This document shows positions 1-8,777 of a stretch of DNA of 64,000 bases, one piece after another; the stretch's first letter is position 1; every line of letters starts with the position of its first letter. This stretch comes from Elizabethkingia miricola. GTDB taxonomy: Bacteria; Bacteroidota; Bacteroidia; Flavobacteriales; Weeksellaceae. Below the pieces are notes generated by a model, which was not told the origin of the DNA, did not search any database, and saw only the letters and a list, made by a program, of their open reading frames with translations. The stretch spans positions 1 to 64,000 of the forward strand of contig NZ_LSGQ01000004.1 of the NCBI RefSeq assembly GCF_001675285.1, written 5' to 3'. The translations under genes and the position numbers were made by a program.

Positions 1-46
1 TTCGTGGTGCTCTTTTATAATTACGTGTAACTAGAGTACATTTTTT

Positions 47-397
47 CTATGATCCAAAGAACTGATGCAGATTCACCAGATTAGACTTATCACTGCCAGC
101 AAAAATATTTCTATCAGTAATAAATACAGGTCTTTTCAGAAAACTATAATGATCCAGAATTAATCCTTTAAAGTCATCTTCTTTAAGATTTTTAACATCT
201 ATTTCTCTGGCTTTAATCTGAGTAGATTTCTTGCTGAACAATGCTTCGTATGAATTAGTAAGTTTATACATTTCCGCCAATTCAGATTCCGTAACAGGAG
301 CTGATTTTATTTCTCTAAGTTCCCAACCATCCAGATTGAATTCAGCCATAATTTTCTTACACGTACCACATGTTTTCAGGTAGAAGACTTTTTTCAT
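47..397 (-). CDS. ArsC/Spx-family thioredoxin-fold protein
   Basis: This 116-residue protein has the ArsC/Spx fold. The N-terminal strand MKKVFYLKTCGTCKK carries a CxxC (C10, C13), and a KRPVFITDR segment near residue 90 matches the conserved Pro/Arg region after the last helix in the family. Members are arsenate reductases or Spx-like redox proteins. No arsenic-resistance genes (arsB, arsR) are nearby, so arsenate reduction is not supported by context. It is monocistronic, with a TATTTTTG -7 box 23 bases upstream of the ATG. Family assignment is firm; substrate is unknown. Confidence 0.8.
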   Translation of the reverse strand: MKKVFYLKTCGTCKKIMAEFNLDGWELREIKSAPVTESELAEMYKLTNSYEALFSKKSTQIKAREIDVKNLKEDDFKGLILDHYSFLKRPVFITDRNIFAGSDKSNLVNLHQFFGS

Positions 398-420
398 TTG
401 TATATTTCTTATATAATATT

Positions 421-428
421 CAAAAATA
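421..428 (-). promoter_or_regulatory. -7 promoter box for the ArsC-like gene
   Basis: The minus strand reads TATTTTTG, matching the Bacteroidota TAnnTTTG -7 consensus, 23 bases before the start codon at 397. No clear -33 TTG was seen. Confidence 0.5.
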
Positions 429-475
429 CCATCTTTAAGAGAGAAATGAAAGCTGGTTGTGTAAATAATTATTTA

Positions 476-1477
476 TTAAAATCCCAGAATCCATTTACTG
501 GCAGCTTCTATATCTGCATCCACACTCGTAGACTGATCTACTAATACATCTGGATTGATAGAACCTATATGATTCTTTTTATCACGATCCGCAGCATTAC
601 TAATGGACAACATCAAAGATGAGCCATTTGATAATACATAAGTTCTGTTTCCGGTAGTATATCCAGCTGTAGGCTGTCCAAATAATATGATATTGTCCTG
701 ACCTATAAAAGAGACAACAGTAAACTCTCCACTACTTGCAGTTCTCCCTCCTACAAGTAAAGCAATTCTCTCGGGCCTTTTCTTTAGTTTGTATGCATTG
801 GGAACATAAGCATTATTACTCCACATCTTCCCTTCTTTTTCCATAAGCTTCCATGGATTCTTTTTATTATTACTGACAAAATAACCAAGTGTTCCTTTAT
901 CTAAAAGCGGTCCCAATCCTGCAATCATTGGATACATATTACCTCCTGTATTTTTTCTGAAGTCAATTATCCAGCCTTTTATATTATTTTTAATATCCAG
1001 ATCTTTGATCAGATTCTGGATATTTTGTGCATACACAGTCATTGCAGAATCATTTACAGAACCGAATTGCGGAACATTAATATAGCCGATATCACCTGGC
1101 AATAACTTACCAGTTGCTCCTTCTAATTTTTTTGTCGGGCTGGAATAATTTGTTGTGGCAGCTACAGACATAAAAAAAGAATGCTTGTCTCCTACTTTTC
1201 TAAGTTCAGATATTATATAATCTATTACTGGCTTTGTATCGTTTGTTGTTTTCATTCCAACCGAAAGTGTTTTGATATTTCTATCAATCTCATTCCAGTT
1301 GAGCTTTTCTCTAAAAAGAGAGTTTAGTTTTACAATATCTCGGATCTCTTTTATAAAAGGTTCTGCCGGTTTATCAGCAACTGCTTCAATTTTATTTACT
1401 GATTCAGTATTTTTAACTTGAGAAAAAGTTATACCTGCATAAAAGATCCCAATCAATGTAAGAAATGTAGATTTCAT
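476..1477 (-). CDS. S41 family (tail-specific-like) serine peptidase, exported
   Basis: The product is a 333-residue protein with an N-terminal signal peptide (MKSTFLTLIGIFYAGITFSQ). The S41 peptidase core is visible: the GDIGYINVPQFG strand, the IIDFRKNTGGNM motif, and the segment GGRTASSGEFT, which should carry the nucleophilic serine, followed by FGQPTAGYTTGN. No PDZ domain is apparent between signal and core, so it resembles the short S41 peptidases or retinoid-binding-like members of Bacteroidota. It stands alone, divergent from the thioesterase. Periplasmic location is inferred from the signal. The physiological substrate is unknown. Confidence 0.85.
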   Translation of the reverse strand: MKSTFLTLIGIFYAGITFSQVKNTESVNKIEAVADKPAEPFIKEIRDIVKLNSLFREKLNWNEIDRNIKTLSVGMKTTNDTKPVIDYIISELRKVGDKHSFFMSVAATTNYSSPTKKLEGATGKLLPGDIGYINVPQFGSVNDSAMTVYAQNIQNLIKDLDIKNNIKGWIIDFRKNTGGNMYPMIAGLGPLLDKGTLGYFVSNNKKNPWKLMEKEGKMWSNNAYVPNAYKLKKRPERIALLVGGRTASSGEFTVVSFIGQDNIILFGQPTAGYTTGNRTYVLSNGSSLMLSISNAADRDKKNHIGSINPDVLVDQSTSVDADIEAASKWILGF

Positions 1478-1613
1478 ATGTTATTTAGTCTTTATTTGGC
1501 TTGTTATGATTTGTTTTAATATTAATCGAATGCATTTGAACTTTCTATCATCCAACATATACACAGAATAGTAAATATACCTATTTTTATTACTTTATAA
1601 ATCTTATTAAATC

Positions 1614-2081
1614 ATGCATAATACACCAACAACGTTTCAGTTTATCTCAGAACCCACAGATGTTAATTTCGGCGGCAAAGTACACGGCGGTAGTGTAATG
1701 AAATGGATAGACCAGGTTGGCTACGCCTGTGCTAGCAATTGGTGCGGAAGTTATGCTGTAACAGTATATGTCGGGGGAATACGATTTCTGAAACCTATAA
1801 AGATTGGTGAACTCATTAAGATTAATGCAAAGGTTATTTATACAGGATCTTCCAGTATGCATATTATGATCGATGTTTTTTCCAAAGCTGTTACTTCAAA
1901 AAAGTACGAAAAGAAGACACATTGTATCATTGTTTTTGTTGCTGTAGACGAAAATGGCAACAAAATAAAGGTACCACAATGGAAGCCGGAGACAGAACAT
2001 GAGCTCCAATTGGAAGATTATGCAAAAAAATTGATGGCGTTACGTACTGGTATTGAGGATGAAATGAAAGCTTTTCTATAA
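1614..2081 (+). CDS. acyl-CoA thioesterase (hotdog fold)
   Basis: A 155-residue hotdog-fold thioesterase of the YciA/BACH type. The sequence FGGKVHGGSVMKWIDQ contains the family Asn/Gly-His-Gly-Gly and catalytic Asp region (D33), followed by the long central helix and the VGGIRFLKPIKIGELIKINA strands. It would hydrolyse acyl-CoA to free acid and CoA in the cytoplasm. The start ATG follows an AT-rich stretch without a Shine-Dalgarno sequence, as is usual in this phylum. The chain length specificity cannot be read from the sequence. Confidence 0.85.
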   Translation: MHNTPTTFQFISEPTDVNFGGKVHGGSVMKWIDQVGYACASNWCGSYAVTVYVGGIRFLKPIKIGELIKINAKVIYTGSSSMHIMIDVFSKAVTSKKYEKKTHCIIVFVAVDENGNKIKVPQWKPETEHELQLEDYAKKLMALRTGIEDEMKAFL

Positions 2082-2096
2082 AACATTGATTAATAC

Positions 2097-2127
2097 TTGC
2101 CAGTTCGAAAAAAACGTTATATATTTG
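2097..2127 (+). promoter_or_regulatory. promoter of tRNA-fMet
   Basis: A TTG at 2097-2099 and a TATATTTG (TAnnTTTG consensus) at 2120-2127 are separated by 20 bases. The tRNA begins 12 bases after the -7 box. This is one of the cleanest Bacteroidota-type promoters in the window. Confidence 0.7.
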
Positions 2128-2138
2128 CAGTACAATAT

Positions 2139-2211
<73 letters not shown>

Positions 2212-2217
2212 CTAAAC

Positions 2218-2247
2218 AAAAAGAGAATTCAATTGAATTCTCTTTTT
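2218..2247. terminator. bidirectional terminator after tRNA-fMet and the GLPGLI gene
   Basis: A perfect 13-bp stem (2218-2230 with 2235-2247) closes an AATT loop, with A- and T-runs on both sides. It serves the converging tRNA (+) and GLPGLI gene (-). Confidence 0.85.
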
Positions 2248-2290
2248 TTATGCTTATACTATACCTGTAAAATTAAATTCTTTTTGATTC

Positions 2291-3109
2291 TTATTTAGTA
2301 TACTTTATTATTCTATCTTTCTCTACCTGATTATCATTTTTCTTTATGAATTCCTGAATAGAAAGTGTAGCTTCTCTGAAATCTAACTTTTTAACCCCAC
2401 CACTACCATCATCTTGAACTGCTTTATAACCTCCTGCTTTTACAAACGCATAAGGATCTGCATAGAAATCTCGCTGGATTTTTATAAATATATCCCAATT
2501 TATTTCCTTTGCACCCTGAATTGAAAAGCTAGTATCAGAATTAAATTTTCGAATTTTTGCTAACTTAAACATGTATTCGTGATTTGAATCCTCAACATGC
2601 ACAATTAACCCTGGTAAACCATGAAAAATATAAGGCCCCTCTGAAAGTTGAATTTCTTGCGTAAACCAAGCAATCCAATGTCTTCCTCCATAATGTGTTT
2701 CCGCTTTCTGACATTGCAGACTACCCATTTTTTGAGTATCTGATAAAAGCTTCCAATCTAATTTTGCATCAATGTCTATGTAAAATTTATCTAAACTAAC
2801 TGGAGAAACAATATACTTTGTGATTTCATTTTTCTTTAGATCCTTTTTTATATAGATTTGATCATTATAATTATTGCTATATGCTAATCCATAACTCCCT
2901 CTATAGTTTATTATCGAATCCGAATGTCTTCGAAAATCATCTCTAAAAACAGATTTATCACCTATTATATCTAAAAAAAAAGTTTTTGTTTTAGTATAAT
3001 TAGTGTTTGTTGATGGCTTATATATAAGCTCATATATTATGGATGAGTTTTGTGCCGAAAAAAATGAAGACACAAAAAACATTATTACTAAGTTTGTTCT
3101 TATATACAT
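2291..3109 (-). CDS. GLPGLI family protein, exported
   Basis: A 272-residue protein with an N-terminal signal segment ending FFSAQ and the family-defining GLPGLI motif within the stretch ending EGPYIFHGLPGLIVHV. Just before it is an AWFTQEI strand typical of the family. GLPGLI proteins are found in Bacteroidota, often in several paralogues, and have no established biochemical role. The gene follows the small double-glycine-leader peptide gene (3175-3354) on the same strand with a 65-bp gap holding a hairpin and a possible TAAATTTG -7 box 7 bases before the ATG, so it may be transcribed independently as well as by read-through. Confidence 0.85.
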   Translation of the reverse strand: MYIRTNLVIMFFVSSFFSAQNSSIIYELIYKPSTNTNYTKTKTFFLDIIGDKSVFRDDFRRHSDSIINYRGSYGLAYSNNYNDQIYIKKDLKKNEITKYIVSPVSLDKFYIDIDAKLDWKLLSDTQKMGSLQCQKAETHYGGRHWIAWFTQEIQLSEGPYIFHGLPGLIVHVEDSNHEYMFKLAKIRKFNSDTSFSIQGAKEINWDIFIKIQRDFYADPYAFVKAGGYKAVQDDGSGGVKKLDFREATLSIQEFIKKNDNQVEKDRIIKYTK

Positions 3110-3126
3110 AATACTTCAAATTTACA

Positions 3127-3156
3127 AACTCCCTCTAGAACTTCCTAAAGGGAGTT
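3127..3156 (-). other. hairpin between leader-peptide gene and GLPGLI gene
   Basis: The sequences at 3127-3134 (AACTCCCT) and 3149-3156 (AGGGAGTT) form a perfect 8-bp stem with a 14-base loop. On the minus strand it lies between the small peptide gene and the GLPGLI gene and is not followed by a U-run, so it may be an attenuator or RNA-processing site rather than a full terminator. Confidence 0.45.
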
Positions 3157-3174
3157 AGCATTAATTTAAAAAAA

Positions 3175-3354
3175 TTAAATACATCTCCATGCAGACCAAT
3201 CTCCATTAGCATTGTCTTTTCCATGGAAAATTCCACATTCTAAGCCATACTGCCCACACGTGTCATTTTTCCCTGGTACACACATACTTTCAGGAGCCTG
3301 TCCTCCTTTTAGATTTTTTAAATCAGTTCTAGATAATTGTTTTAGATTTTTCAT
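3175..3354 (-). CDS. double-glycine leader, cysteine-containing small peptide (bacteriocin/RiPP-like)
   Basis: An open frame of 59 codons starts MKNLKQLSRTDLKNLKGG, a leader of 18 residues ending in Gly-Gly and with the LxxLSRxxLKxLKGG pattern seen in Bacteroidota double-glycine peptides. The remaining 41-residue core has four cysteines (core positions 7, 15, 22 and 40) and ends SAWRCI. Such leaders are normally cut by a C39-peptidase ABC exporter; none is in this window. The gene lies 65 bp upstream of a GLPGLI gene on the same strand. Coding status is inferred from the leader pattern and intact frame. Whether the product is an antimicrobial, a signal or a structural peptide is unknown. Confidence 0.75.
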   Translation of the reverse strand: MKNLKQLSRTDLKNLKGGQAPESMCVPGKNDTCGQYGLECGIFHGKDNANGDWSAWRCI

Positions 3355-3452
3355 TTTTATAAATTTAATGATTAAGTATTTCGAATTTAATTAATTTTTA
3401 TAAAAACTTGTTTAACATAATATATTTTTCATCATAAAGTTTGTTAAAATGA

Positions 3453-3482
3453 AAAAAGCCCCGATATAATCGGAGCTTTTCT
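3453..3482 (-). terminator. terminator of the S9 peptidase gene
   Basis: A 12-bp stem with one mismatch (AAAAGCCCCGAT pairing with ATCGGAGCTTTT), flanked by A/T runs, lies 21 bp past the stop codon of the minus-strand peptidase gene. Confidence 0.75.
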
Positions 3483-3502
3483 TATATTATTTAATTCTTT
3501 AA

Positions 3503-6376
3503 TTAAGGCTTTTCATCTGTCAGATCAAATCCCCAGTCTTTACCTTTCATTGTTGCAGGAATACCTTTTGTCATCCATGCCGGAGCTTTTGCACCTTTCA
3601 GGTAATAATCAAAGAACTGCTGTTCTCTAATCTGAATATCTTTTCTGTTCTGACGCTTAATCAGATTATGATCGTCACCATTATAATTAAGCATCCATAC
3701 CGGCTTACCTAATCTTCTTAATGCTGTAAACATTTCAATTCCCTGATACCATGGCACTGCTCCATCTTTATCATTGGCCATTACCACTACAGGTGTATTT
3801 ACTTTATCAAAGTGAAATAAAGGGGAGTTTTCAATATATAAATCTCTTGCTTCCCATAGAGACTTCCCTATTCTACTTTGAGATTTCTCATACTGAAACT
3901 GTCTGTTCATACCAGATCCCCAACGAATTCCACCATAAGCCGATGTCATATTAGCCACAGGAGCACCAGCCCAAGCAGCAGCATACATATCGGTTTGTGT
4001 AATAAGATGAGTTACCTGATAACCACCCCAGCTTTGTCCCTGTATACCGATATGTTTTCCATCTACCCAAGGATTTTTCTTTAGATACTCTACTCCGGAA
4101 TTGATATACTCTACAGCGAATCTTCCTGGATGACCATCTTCATTATAGGAAATATCCGGTGTGAAAACTAAATACCCGTTGCTTACAAAATAAGAAATAT
4201 TTAGGCGAGACGGTGTTGGAGCCGGAGCCACATATCTGTTTAAATTCTCAGATAATTTCTCGTAGAAATAAACAATCATAGGATATTTCTTATTCGGATC
4301 AAAATTTTCCGGCTTGAACAGAACACCTGTAGACTGATAGCCTTTTGGAGTTGTCCAGTTAACAAGTTCATCTGTTCCCCAGTTATACTGAGCTTGTTGA
4401 GGGTTTGTATCAGAAAGCTGAATTTGCTCTTTAAAATCTGAAGTAGCAAACAAGTTAGGAGACTTTACATAAGATTCTTTAGTAAAGATATACTCGTCTG
4501 CATCTTTAGCCTTCACTAATGTTTTAAAGCCCCAGACATCCCCCATATATACTTCTTTAGGATCTTTACCAGATAATATTGAAGTTTCGTAAATACCATC
4601 TGCTTTTGTAACATTGTTAAAAGCCGAAATATACATTGACTTCTTCCTGTTCAGGCTTTTTATATCCTTATCAAGATTATAAGTATCAAAAGTAATCTTA
4701 TGTGCTCTTCCATAAGAATTAGTAATATTTCTTGGCGCTTTCTTACCGTTTAAGAAGAATTCCCAAAGGTCATAGCGATCTTTGATAATAACAGATTCAT
4801 CATTATCTGTCCATGAGGCTATCCCATAAGCATACGGCTTATCCGGCATATCAAATTCTTCATCTGTGAAAGAAACACTCAGGTTCTTATTTAGCTGAGT
4901 TGTAACTTTTGTCGCCACACTATAACTGTACCAATTTCCTTTCTCTCTGTCAAAGTAAACAATATATTTTCCCAGAGGAGATGCAACGGCATTACCATTC
5001 AACTCTTTTACAACTTCCGTAGTATTTCCGTTGATGTTATCAATAAGATAATAGGTTTTTCTATCCGCTCCCTCCCATTGTGATTGGATTCTGGATCCTT
5101 TATTAGAAGAACCTAAAACATAAGAAGCATTACCTTCATTAACCAATCTTATCGTATCTGTGTTATCATCACCTAAACTGCGGAATATCTCTGGCTTGTC
5201 TGTTTGGAATACTGCCCCGAAAGATTTTTTCAGATCTTTACCCATATTTTTCAACTGAGTTGTCTGTATATAATCATCTTTATAATTCCATACATCTACC
5301 ACCGCATGATCATTAGCTATTAATGTCGTATCCTTTGCAACTGGCTTCGGTGCTATCCCGAAATAAAGCTGTTTTCCGTTTTTACTGAATATTGGAGCTC
5401 TGTTTTCAGAAACAACCCAGCCTTTAGGTAAATTAGTATGCTTATTATTTACAACTGTATTCTTTGCATTTTGAGAGAAATAGTACAGCTGATAATCTTT
5501 TACCAGGTCATTTTTAGCAGATAAGGTTCCGATGAAAGCCAGCTTATTTCCTAACTCATCAAACGTTAGTTGGGAGAAATTACCTTCGCCTTCTGTCAGC
5601 TTGTTAACATTCCCTTTTTCAACATCTACCCAATTTACTGTTTGCAAAGCATATTTAACAGGAGCAGACTTATCTTTCTTTTCAGGCTTCTTGTTGTCCT
5701 TTTTATCCTTGTCTTTATCTTCAGGCTTCTGAGTTACAAAGATCAACTGTTTTCCATTTTCACTAAACTGATAACGGACTACATTTTCATACGTAGTTTT
5801 CTTTCCCGTCAAAAGATTTACAAGAATAAGATCGGATGGCTTTGTATTCGCGTCATCATCTTTCTTGTCATCTGCATCATCGTCTTTAGCATCTGGTGTA
5901 GCCGTCTTATCTTTCATGTTCTCCATCAGGTAGGCCATCCAAGCTCCACCCTTTTCCGGAGATTTAAAGGATTGTACATTTGGTATTTTTTCAATCTTCT
6001 GAGTAAACAGATTAACAATACCTAATGTATCTTTTGCCAGTTTATCTTTCTTCATCTTTTTGTCCTTTACAGCCTTAATATCTTTAAAAAAAGGCTTGAT
6101 AGAGAATAAAGCAAATTTAGAATCGCTGGTGAAAGATAGTTTACTGCCTCTTGGGAATTCAAGTGAATTTTTGGATTTTGGAGAAGATAAATACAATTTT
6201 GAATTTCCTTCCTGCGGATCAATATTGTACCCGACCCATTTTCCGTCATTAGAAATCTTCCGGCTGCCAACTGACTGCCAGCCATCGTATACTGAATGGT
6301 CTAATGGTTTCTTCTGCGCAAATGTACAGACCGATCCCGCCACCAATACAGATGAGAGAATGAATTTTAATTTCAT
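3503..6376 (-). CDS. S9 family prolyl-oligopeptidase-type serine peptidase, exported
   Basis: A 957-residue protein with a signal peptide (cleavage near CTFAQ), a long beta-propeller-like N-terminal region holding a low-complexity Asp/Lys-rich insert around residues 155-235, and a C-terminal alpha/beta-hydrolase domain. The likely catalytic triad is S782 in GQSWGGYQ, D871 in NDKDGAVP and H903 in GDDHNL. The layout resembles the large periplasmic S9 peptidases of Bacteroidota that degrade peptides. It is monocistronic with its own terminator. It is longer than dipeptidyl peptidase IV, and the exact cleavage specificity cannot be assigned. Confidence 0.88.
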   Translation of the reverse strand: MKLKFILSSVLVAGSVCTFAQKKPLDHSVYDGWQSVGSRKISNDGKWVGYNIDPQEGNSKLYLSSPKSKNSLEFPRGSKLSFTSDSKFALFSIKPFFKDIKAVKDKKMKKDKLAKDTLGIVNLFTQKIEKIPNVQSFKSPEKGGAWMAYLMENMKDKTATPDAKDDDADDKKDDDANTKPSDLILVNLLTGKKTTYENVVRYQFSENGKQLIFVTQKPEDKDKDKKDNKKPEKKDKSAPVKYALQTVNWVDVEKGNVNKLTEGEGNFSQLTFDELGNKLAFIGTLSAKNDLVKDYQLYYFSQNAKNTVVNNKHTNLPKGWVVSENRAPIFSKNGKQLYFGIAPKPVAKDTTLIANDHAVVDVWNYKDDYIQTTQLKNMGKDLKKSFGAVFQTDKPEIFRSLGDDNTDTIRLVNEGNASYVLGSSNKGSRIQSQWEGADRKTYYLIDNINGNTTEVVKELNGNAVASPLGKYIVYFDREKGNWYSYSVATKVTTQLNKNLSVSFTDEEFDMPDKPYAYGIASWTDNDESVIIKDRYDLWEFFLNGKKAPRNITNSYGRAHKITFDTYNLDKDIKSLNRKKSMYISAFNNVTKADGIYETSILSGKDPKEVYMGDVWGFKTLVKAKDADEYIFTKESYVKSPNLFATSDFKEQIQLSDTNPQQAQYNWGTDELVNWTTPKGYQSTGVLFKPENFDPNKKYPMIVYFYEKLSENLNRYVAPAPTPSRLNISYFVSNGYLVFTPDISYNEDGHPGRFAVEYINSGVEYLKKNPWVDGKHIGIQGQSWGGYQVTHLITQTDMYAAAWAGAPVANMTSAYGGIRWGSGMNRQFQYEKSQSRIGKSLWEARDLYIENSPLFHFDKVNTPVVVMANDKDGAVPWYQGIEMFTALRRLGKPVWMLNYNGDDHNLIKRQNRKDIQIREQQFFDYYLKGAKAPAWMTKGIPATMKGKDWGFDLTDEKP

Positions 6377-6513
6377 ATTATAACACTATTAGTTTTAACA
6401 AAGTGCTAAAATTAGGAAATTCCCCATAAAAACAGGTACTATGATTGATTAAAACACAGGAAATAATACATATTCTTAATAAAAGAGCTATCTTTTTGAG
6501 AAATAAAAATGCT

Positions 6514-6521
6514 TAACTTTG
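6514..6521 (+). promoter_or_regulatory. -7 box directly before the Sua5/YciO start codon
   Basis: TAACTTTG matches TAnnTTTG and ends only four bases before the ATG at 6526. If used, transcription would start at or very near the start codon, giving a leaderless message. A TTG lies at 6496-6498, but its 15-base spacing is short. Confidence 0.45.
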
Positions 6522-6525
6522 TTAC

Positions 6526-7143
6526 ATGGCAAAAATTTTAAGAATTTATCCGGAAAATCCACAGGAAAATCTTATTCAGGAAGTTGTAAAAACCCTGGAT
6601 AATGGTGGCCTTATCATTTATCCTTCGGATACTGTCTATGCTTTGGGCTGCAATATCTTTGATATAAAAGCTATGGAGAAGCTGGCACAGATAAAAGGAG
6701 TTAAATTAGAAAAGGCTCATTTTTCCATTATCTGTAATGATCTTAGCCATCTGTCTGAATTTACCAGACCTATAGATACGGCTACATTCAGATTATTAAA
6801 GCACTATTTACCTGGTCCTTTCACATTTATTCTGGAAGCCAACAAAACCTTACCTTTAGCCTATAAAGGGCAAAAAACCATAGGAATCCGGGTTCCGGAT
6901 CATCCTATTCCACAACTTATTGTTTCCAAACTGGGACATCCTATCGCTTCTACTTCTATTAAAGATGACGATGATGTGATAGAATACACCACCGATCCGG
7001 AATTAATCGCTGAAAAATATGATCATCTTGTAGACATTGTTATAGATTCAGGATACGGTGACAACAAAGCATCTACAATAGTAGACCTTACACAGGGCAT
7101 CCCTGAAGTTGTAAGAGAAGGAAAAGGAAATTTTGAAGATTAA
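6526..7143 (+). CDS. Sua5/YciO/YrdC-family protein (threonylcarbamoyl-AMP synthase type)
   Basis: A 205-residue YrdC-domain protein. Visible family blocks are GGLIIYPSDTVYALGCN near residue 28, KAHFSIICNDLSHLS around 65, the PGPFTFILEA strand, the GIRVPDHP block and ASTSI. YrdC-domain proteins make threonylcarbamoyl-AMP for the t6A37 tRNA modification. The length and lack of a Sua5 C-terminal domain fit the YciO/YrdC group, so it may be the t6A enzyme or a YciO paralogue. It heads a three-gene unit with yaaA (8-bp gap) and prmC. Confidence 0.82.
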   Translation: MAKILRIYPENPQENLIQEVVKTLDNGGLIIYPSDTVYALGCNIFDIKAMEKLAQIKGVKLEKAHFSIICNDLSHLSEFTRPIDTATFRLLKHYLPGPFTFILEANKTLPLAYKGQKTIGIRVPDHPIPQLIVSKLGHPIASTSIKDDDDVIEYTTDPELIAEKYDHLVDIVIDSGYGDNKASTIVDLTQGIPEVVREGKGNFED

Positions 7144-7151
7144 AGACAAAC

Positions 7152-7910
7152 ATGAAGATACTTATTTCTCCGGCTAAGCTTATGAATATCGATAATAAAA
7201 CCGATATGCTAAAGGCCAGCACACCCAAGTTTATAGAAGAGGCAGCACACATCCAGAAATATTTAAAAGAAAAAGATCCTAAATTCATTAAGGATCTTAT
7301 GCATATTTCAGATAAGCTGGCCAACGAAAACTGGGAAAGAAACCAAAACTGGACACCAAAGCCAACCTCCAAAAACTCTACTTCTGCTATGTTTGCATTT
7401 GCAGGTGAAGTATATCGCGGTTTAGATGTAAAAACGCTGGATAAAAATGCTGTTGACTTTCTGCAAAAAAATTTAAGGATGCTATCCGGACTTTACGGTT
7501 TATTGAAGCCGTCTGATAAAATAATGCTGTACAGGCTGGAAATGGGCTGCGGCTTCAGCTTTGAAAACTATAAAAACCTTTATGACTTCTGGGCAGATAA
7601 AGTTACTGATGAAATCAATCACCAGCTTAAAGCAAAAGACTTCGTTCTGAATCTTGCCAGCAATGAATATTCAAAGGTTGTAAACAAAAAGAAATTAAAA
7701 GCTCCCGTTATAGAGTTCGATTTCTATGAAGAAAGAGATGGAAAGAATAAAAACATTGTTGTTTATACCAAACACGCACGAGGACTTGTATCCAGATTCT
7801 GCGCACTGAACAATATTGAAAAACTGGACGATGTAAAGGCATTCAATCTGGAAGGTTATCTCTTCAATGATAAGCTGTCTACAGAACATCATTTTATTTT
7901 TACCCGATAA
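7152..7910 (+). CDS. yaaA: peroxide stress protein YaaA
   Basis: A 252-residue full-length match to the YaaA (DUF328) family: N-terminal MKILISPAKLMN, central EMGCGFSFENYKNLYDFW, VLNLASNEYSKVV, and the C-terminal RGLVSRFCALNNIE and FNLEGYLFN blocks. In E. coli YaaA lowers free iron during hydrogen-peroxide stress; the family fold binds DNA. It is the middle gene of the 6526-8753 unit, starting 8 bp after the previous stop and ending 3 bp before prmC. No OxyR-like site was seen upstream. Confidence 0.93.
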   Translation: MKILISPAKLMNIDNKTDMLKASTPKFIEEAAHIQKYLKEKDPKFIKDLMHISDKLANENWERNQNWTPKPTSKNSTSAMFAFAGEVYRGLDVKTLDKNAVDFLQKNLRMLSGLYGLLKPSDKIMLYRLEMGCGFSFENYKNLYDFWADKVTDEINHQLKAKDFVLNLASNEYSKVVNKKKLKAPVIEFDFYEERDGKNKNIVVYTKHARGLVSRFCALNNIEKLDDVKAFNLEGYLFNDKLSTEHHFIFTR

Positions 7911-7913
7911 GCA

Positions 7914-8753
7914 TTGAAGATTCAGGAATTACAACAGCTTTATTCAAAAGAGCTGACACAATCGTATTCGGAAAATGAAATCCAAAAACTGTTCACCTAC
8001 TTTGTTGAAGAATATCTACAGTATAACAGTATTCAGCTAAAGATGTATGCCGATCAGGAAGTTGAGGAGGCACAGAAGTTACAGTTTACTCAGGCATTGG
8101 AAGAGCTAAAATCAGGCAAACCCTATCAGCAAATACTTGGTAAAGCTTATTTTTATGGTGAAGAGTTTTTCGTCAATGAAAATGTTCTGATTCCACGTCC
8201 GGAAACAGAAGAACTTATTGAACTTATTTTAGAAAAATTACCCTCCGATAAAGAGTTAAAAATTCTGGATATTGGAACAGGCTCAGGCTGTATTGCTATC
8301 ACCATTGCCAAGCATCTGAAACACGCAAATGTTTATGCTCTGGATTATTCCGGAAAAGCACTGGAAATAGCTAAGAAAAATGCAGTATTGCACCAGACTG
8401 AGATTCAGTTTATTCAACAGGATTATCTTAATAGTCATCTACCTGAGATTTTTGATGTTATCATTAGCAATCCTCCTTATATCGGAACTGAGGAAGAAAT
8501 CGACATTGAGAATAGTGTAAAAGACTTCGAGCCTATGATGGCATTGTTTGCACCAGAAAATGATGTATTGGCTTTTTACCGAAAGATTGCCAACGATACA
8601 GAAACCAGCCTTTCAAACGAAGGTTTTGTTTTTCTGGAAATAAATCAAAAACTGGGGCCAGAAACATTGGAATTATATAAACATAAATTATCTGAAGCAC
8701 ACCTGTTAAAAGATATTTCAGGAAATGACAGGATGATTTGGGGTAGAAAATAA
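7914..8753 (+). CDS. prmC: peptide chain release factor N5-glutamine methyltransferase
   Basis: A 279-residue protein with the SAM-binding motif ILDIGTGSGCIAI around residue 120 and the NPPY motif (ISNPPYIGTEEE) near residue 190 that positions the glutamine substrate. PrmC methylates the GGQ glutamine of release factors RF1 and RF2. The start used here is TTG at 7914, three bases after the yaaA stop; no ATG gives a better N-terminus, and the sequence from KIQELQQLYSKEL onward fits the family N-terminal domain. It is the last gene of the operon and is followed by a strong terminator. Confidence 0.93.
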   Translation: MKIQELQQLYSKELTQSYSENEIQKLFTYFVEEYLQYNSIQLKMYADQEVEEAQKLQFTQALEELKSGKPYQQILGKAYFYGEEFFVNENVLIPRPETEELIELILEKLPSDKELKILDIGTGSGCIAITIAKHLKHANVYALDYSGKALEIAKKNAVLHQTEIQFIQQDYLNSHLPEIFDVIISNPPYIGTEEEIDIENSVKDFEPMMALFAPENDVLAFYRKIANDTETSLSNEGFVFLEINQKLGPETLELYKHKLSEAHLLKDISGNDRMIWGRK

Positions 8754-8777
8754 ATCTGTAAAATATTTAAAGTATAT

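Noticed and set aside
3212-3394. 60-codon plus-strand ORF
   Set aside because: It is antisense to the double-glycine peptide gene at 3175-3354, which has a recognisable leader; the plus-strand translation has no family features.
5570-6025. 151-codon plus-strand ORF inside the S9 peptidase gene
   Set aside because: It is antisense to a well-supported coding frame and its Phe/Leu/Ile-rich translation is the usual complement of Lys/Asp-rich sequence.
6060-6383. 107-codon plus-strand ORF at the 5' end of the S9 peptidase gene
   Set aside because: Antisense shadow without start signals or recognised domains.
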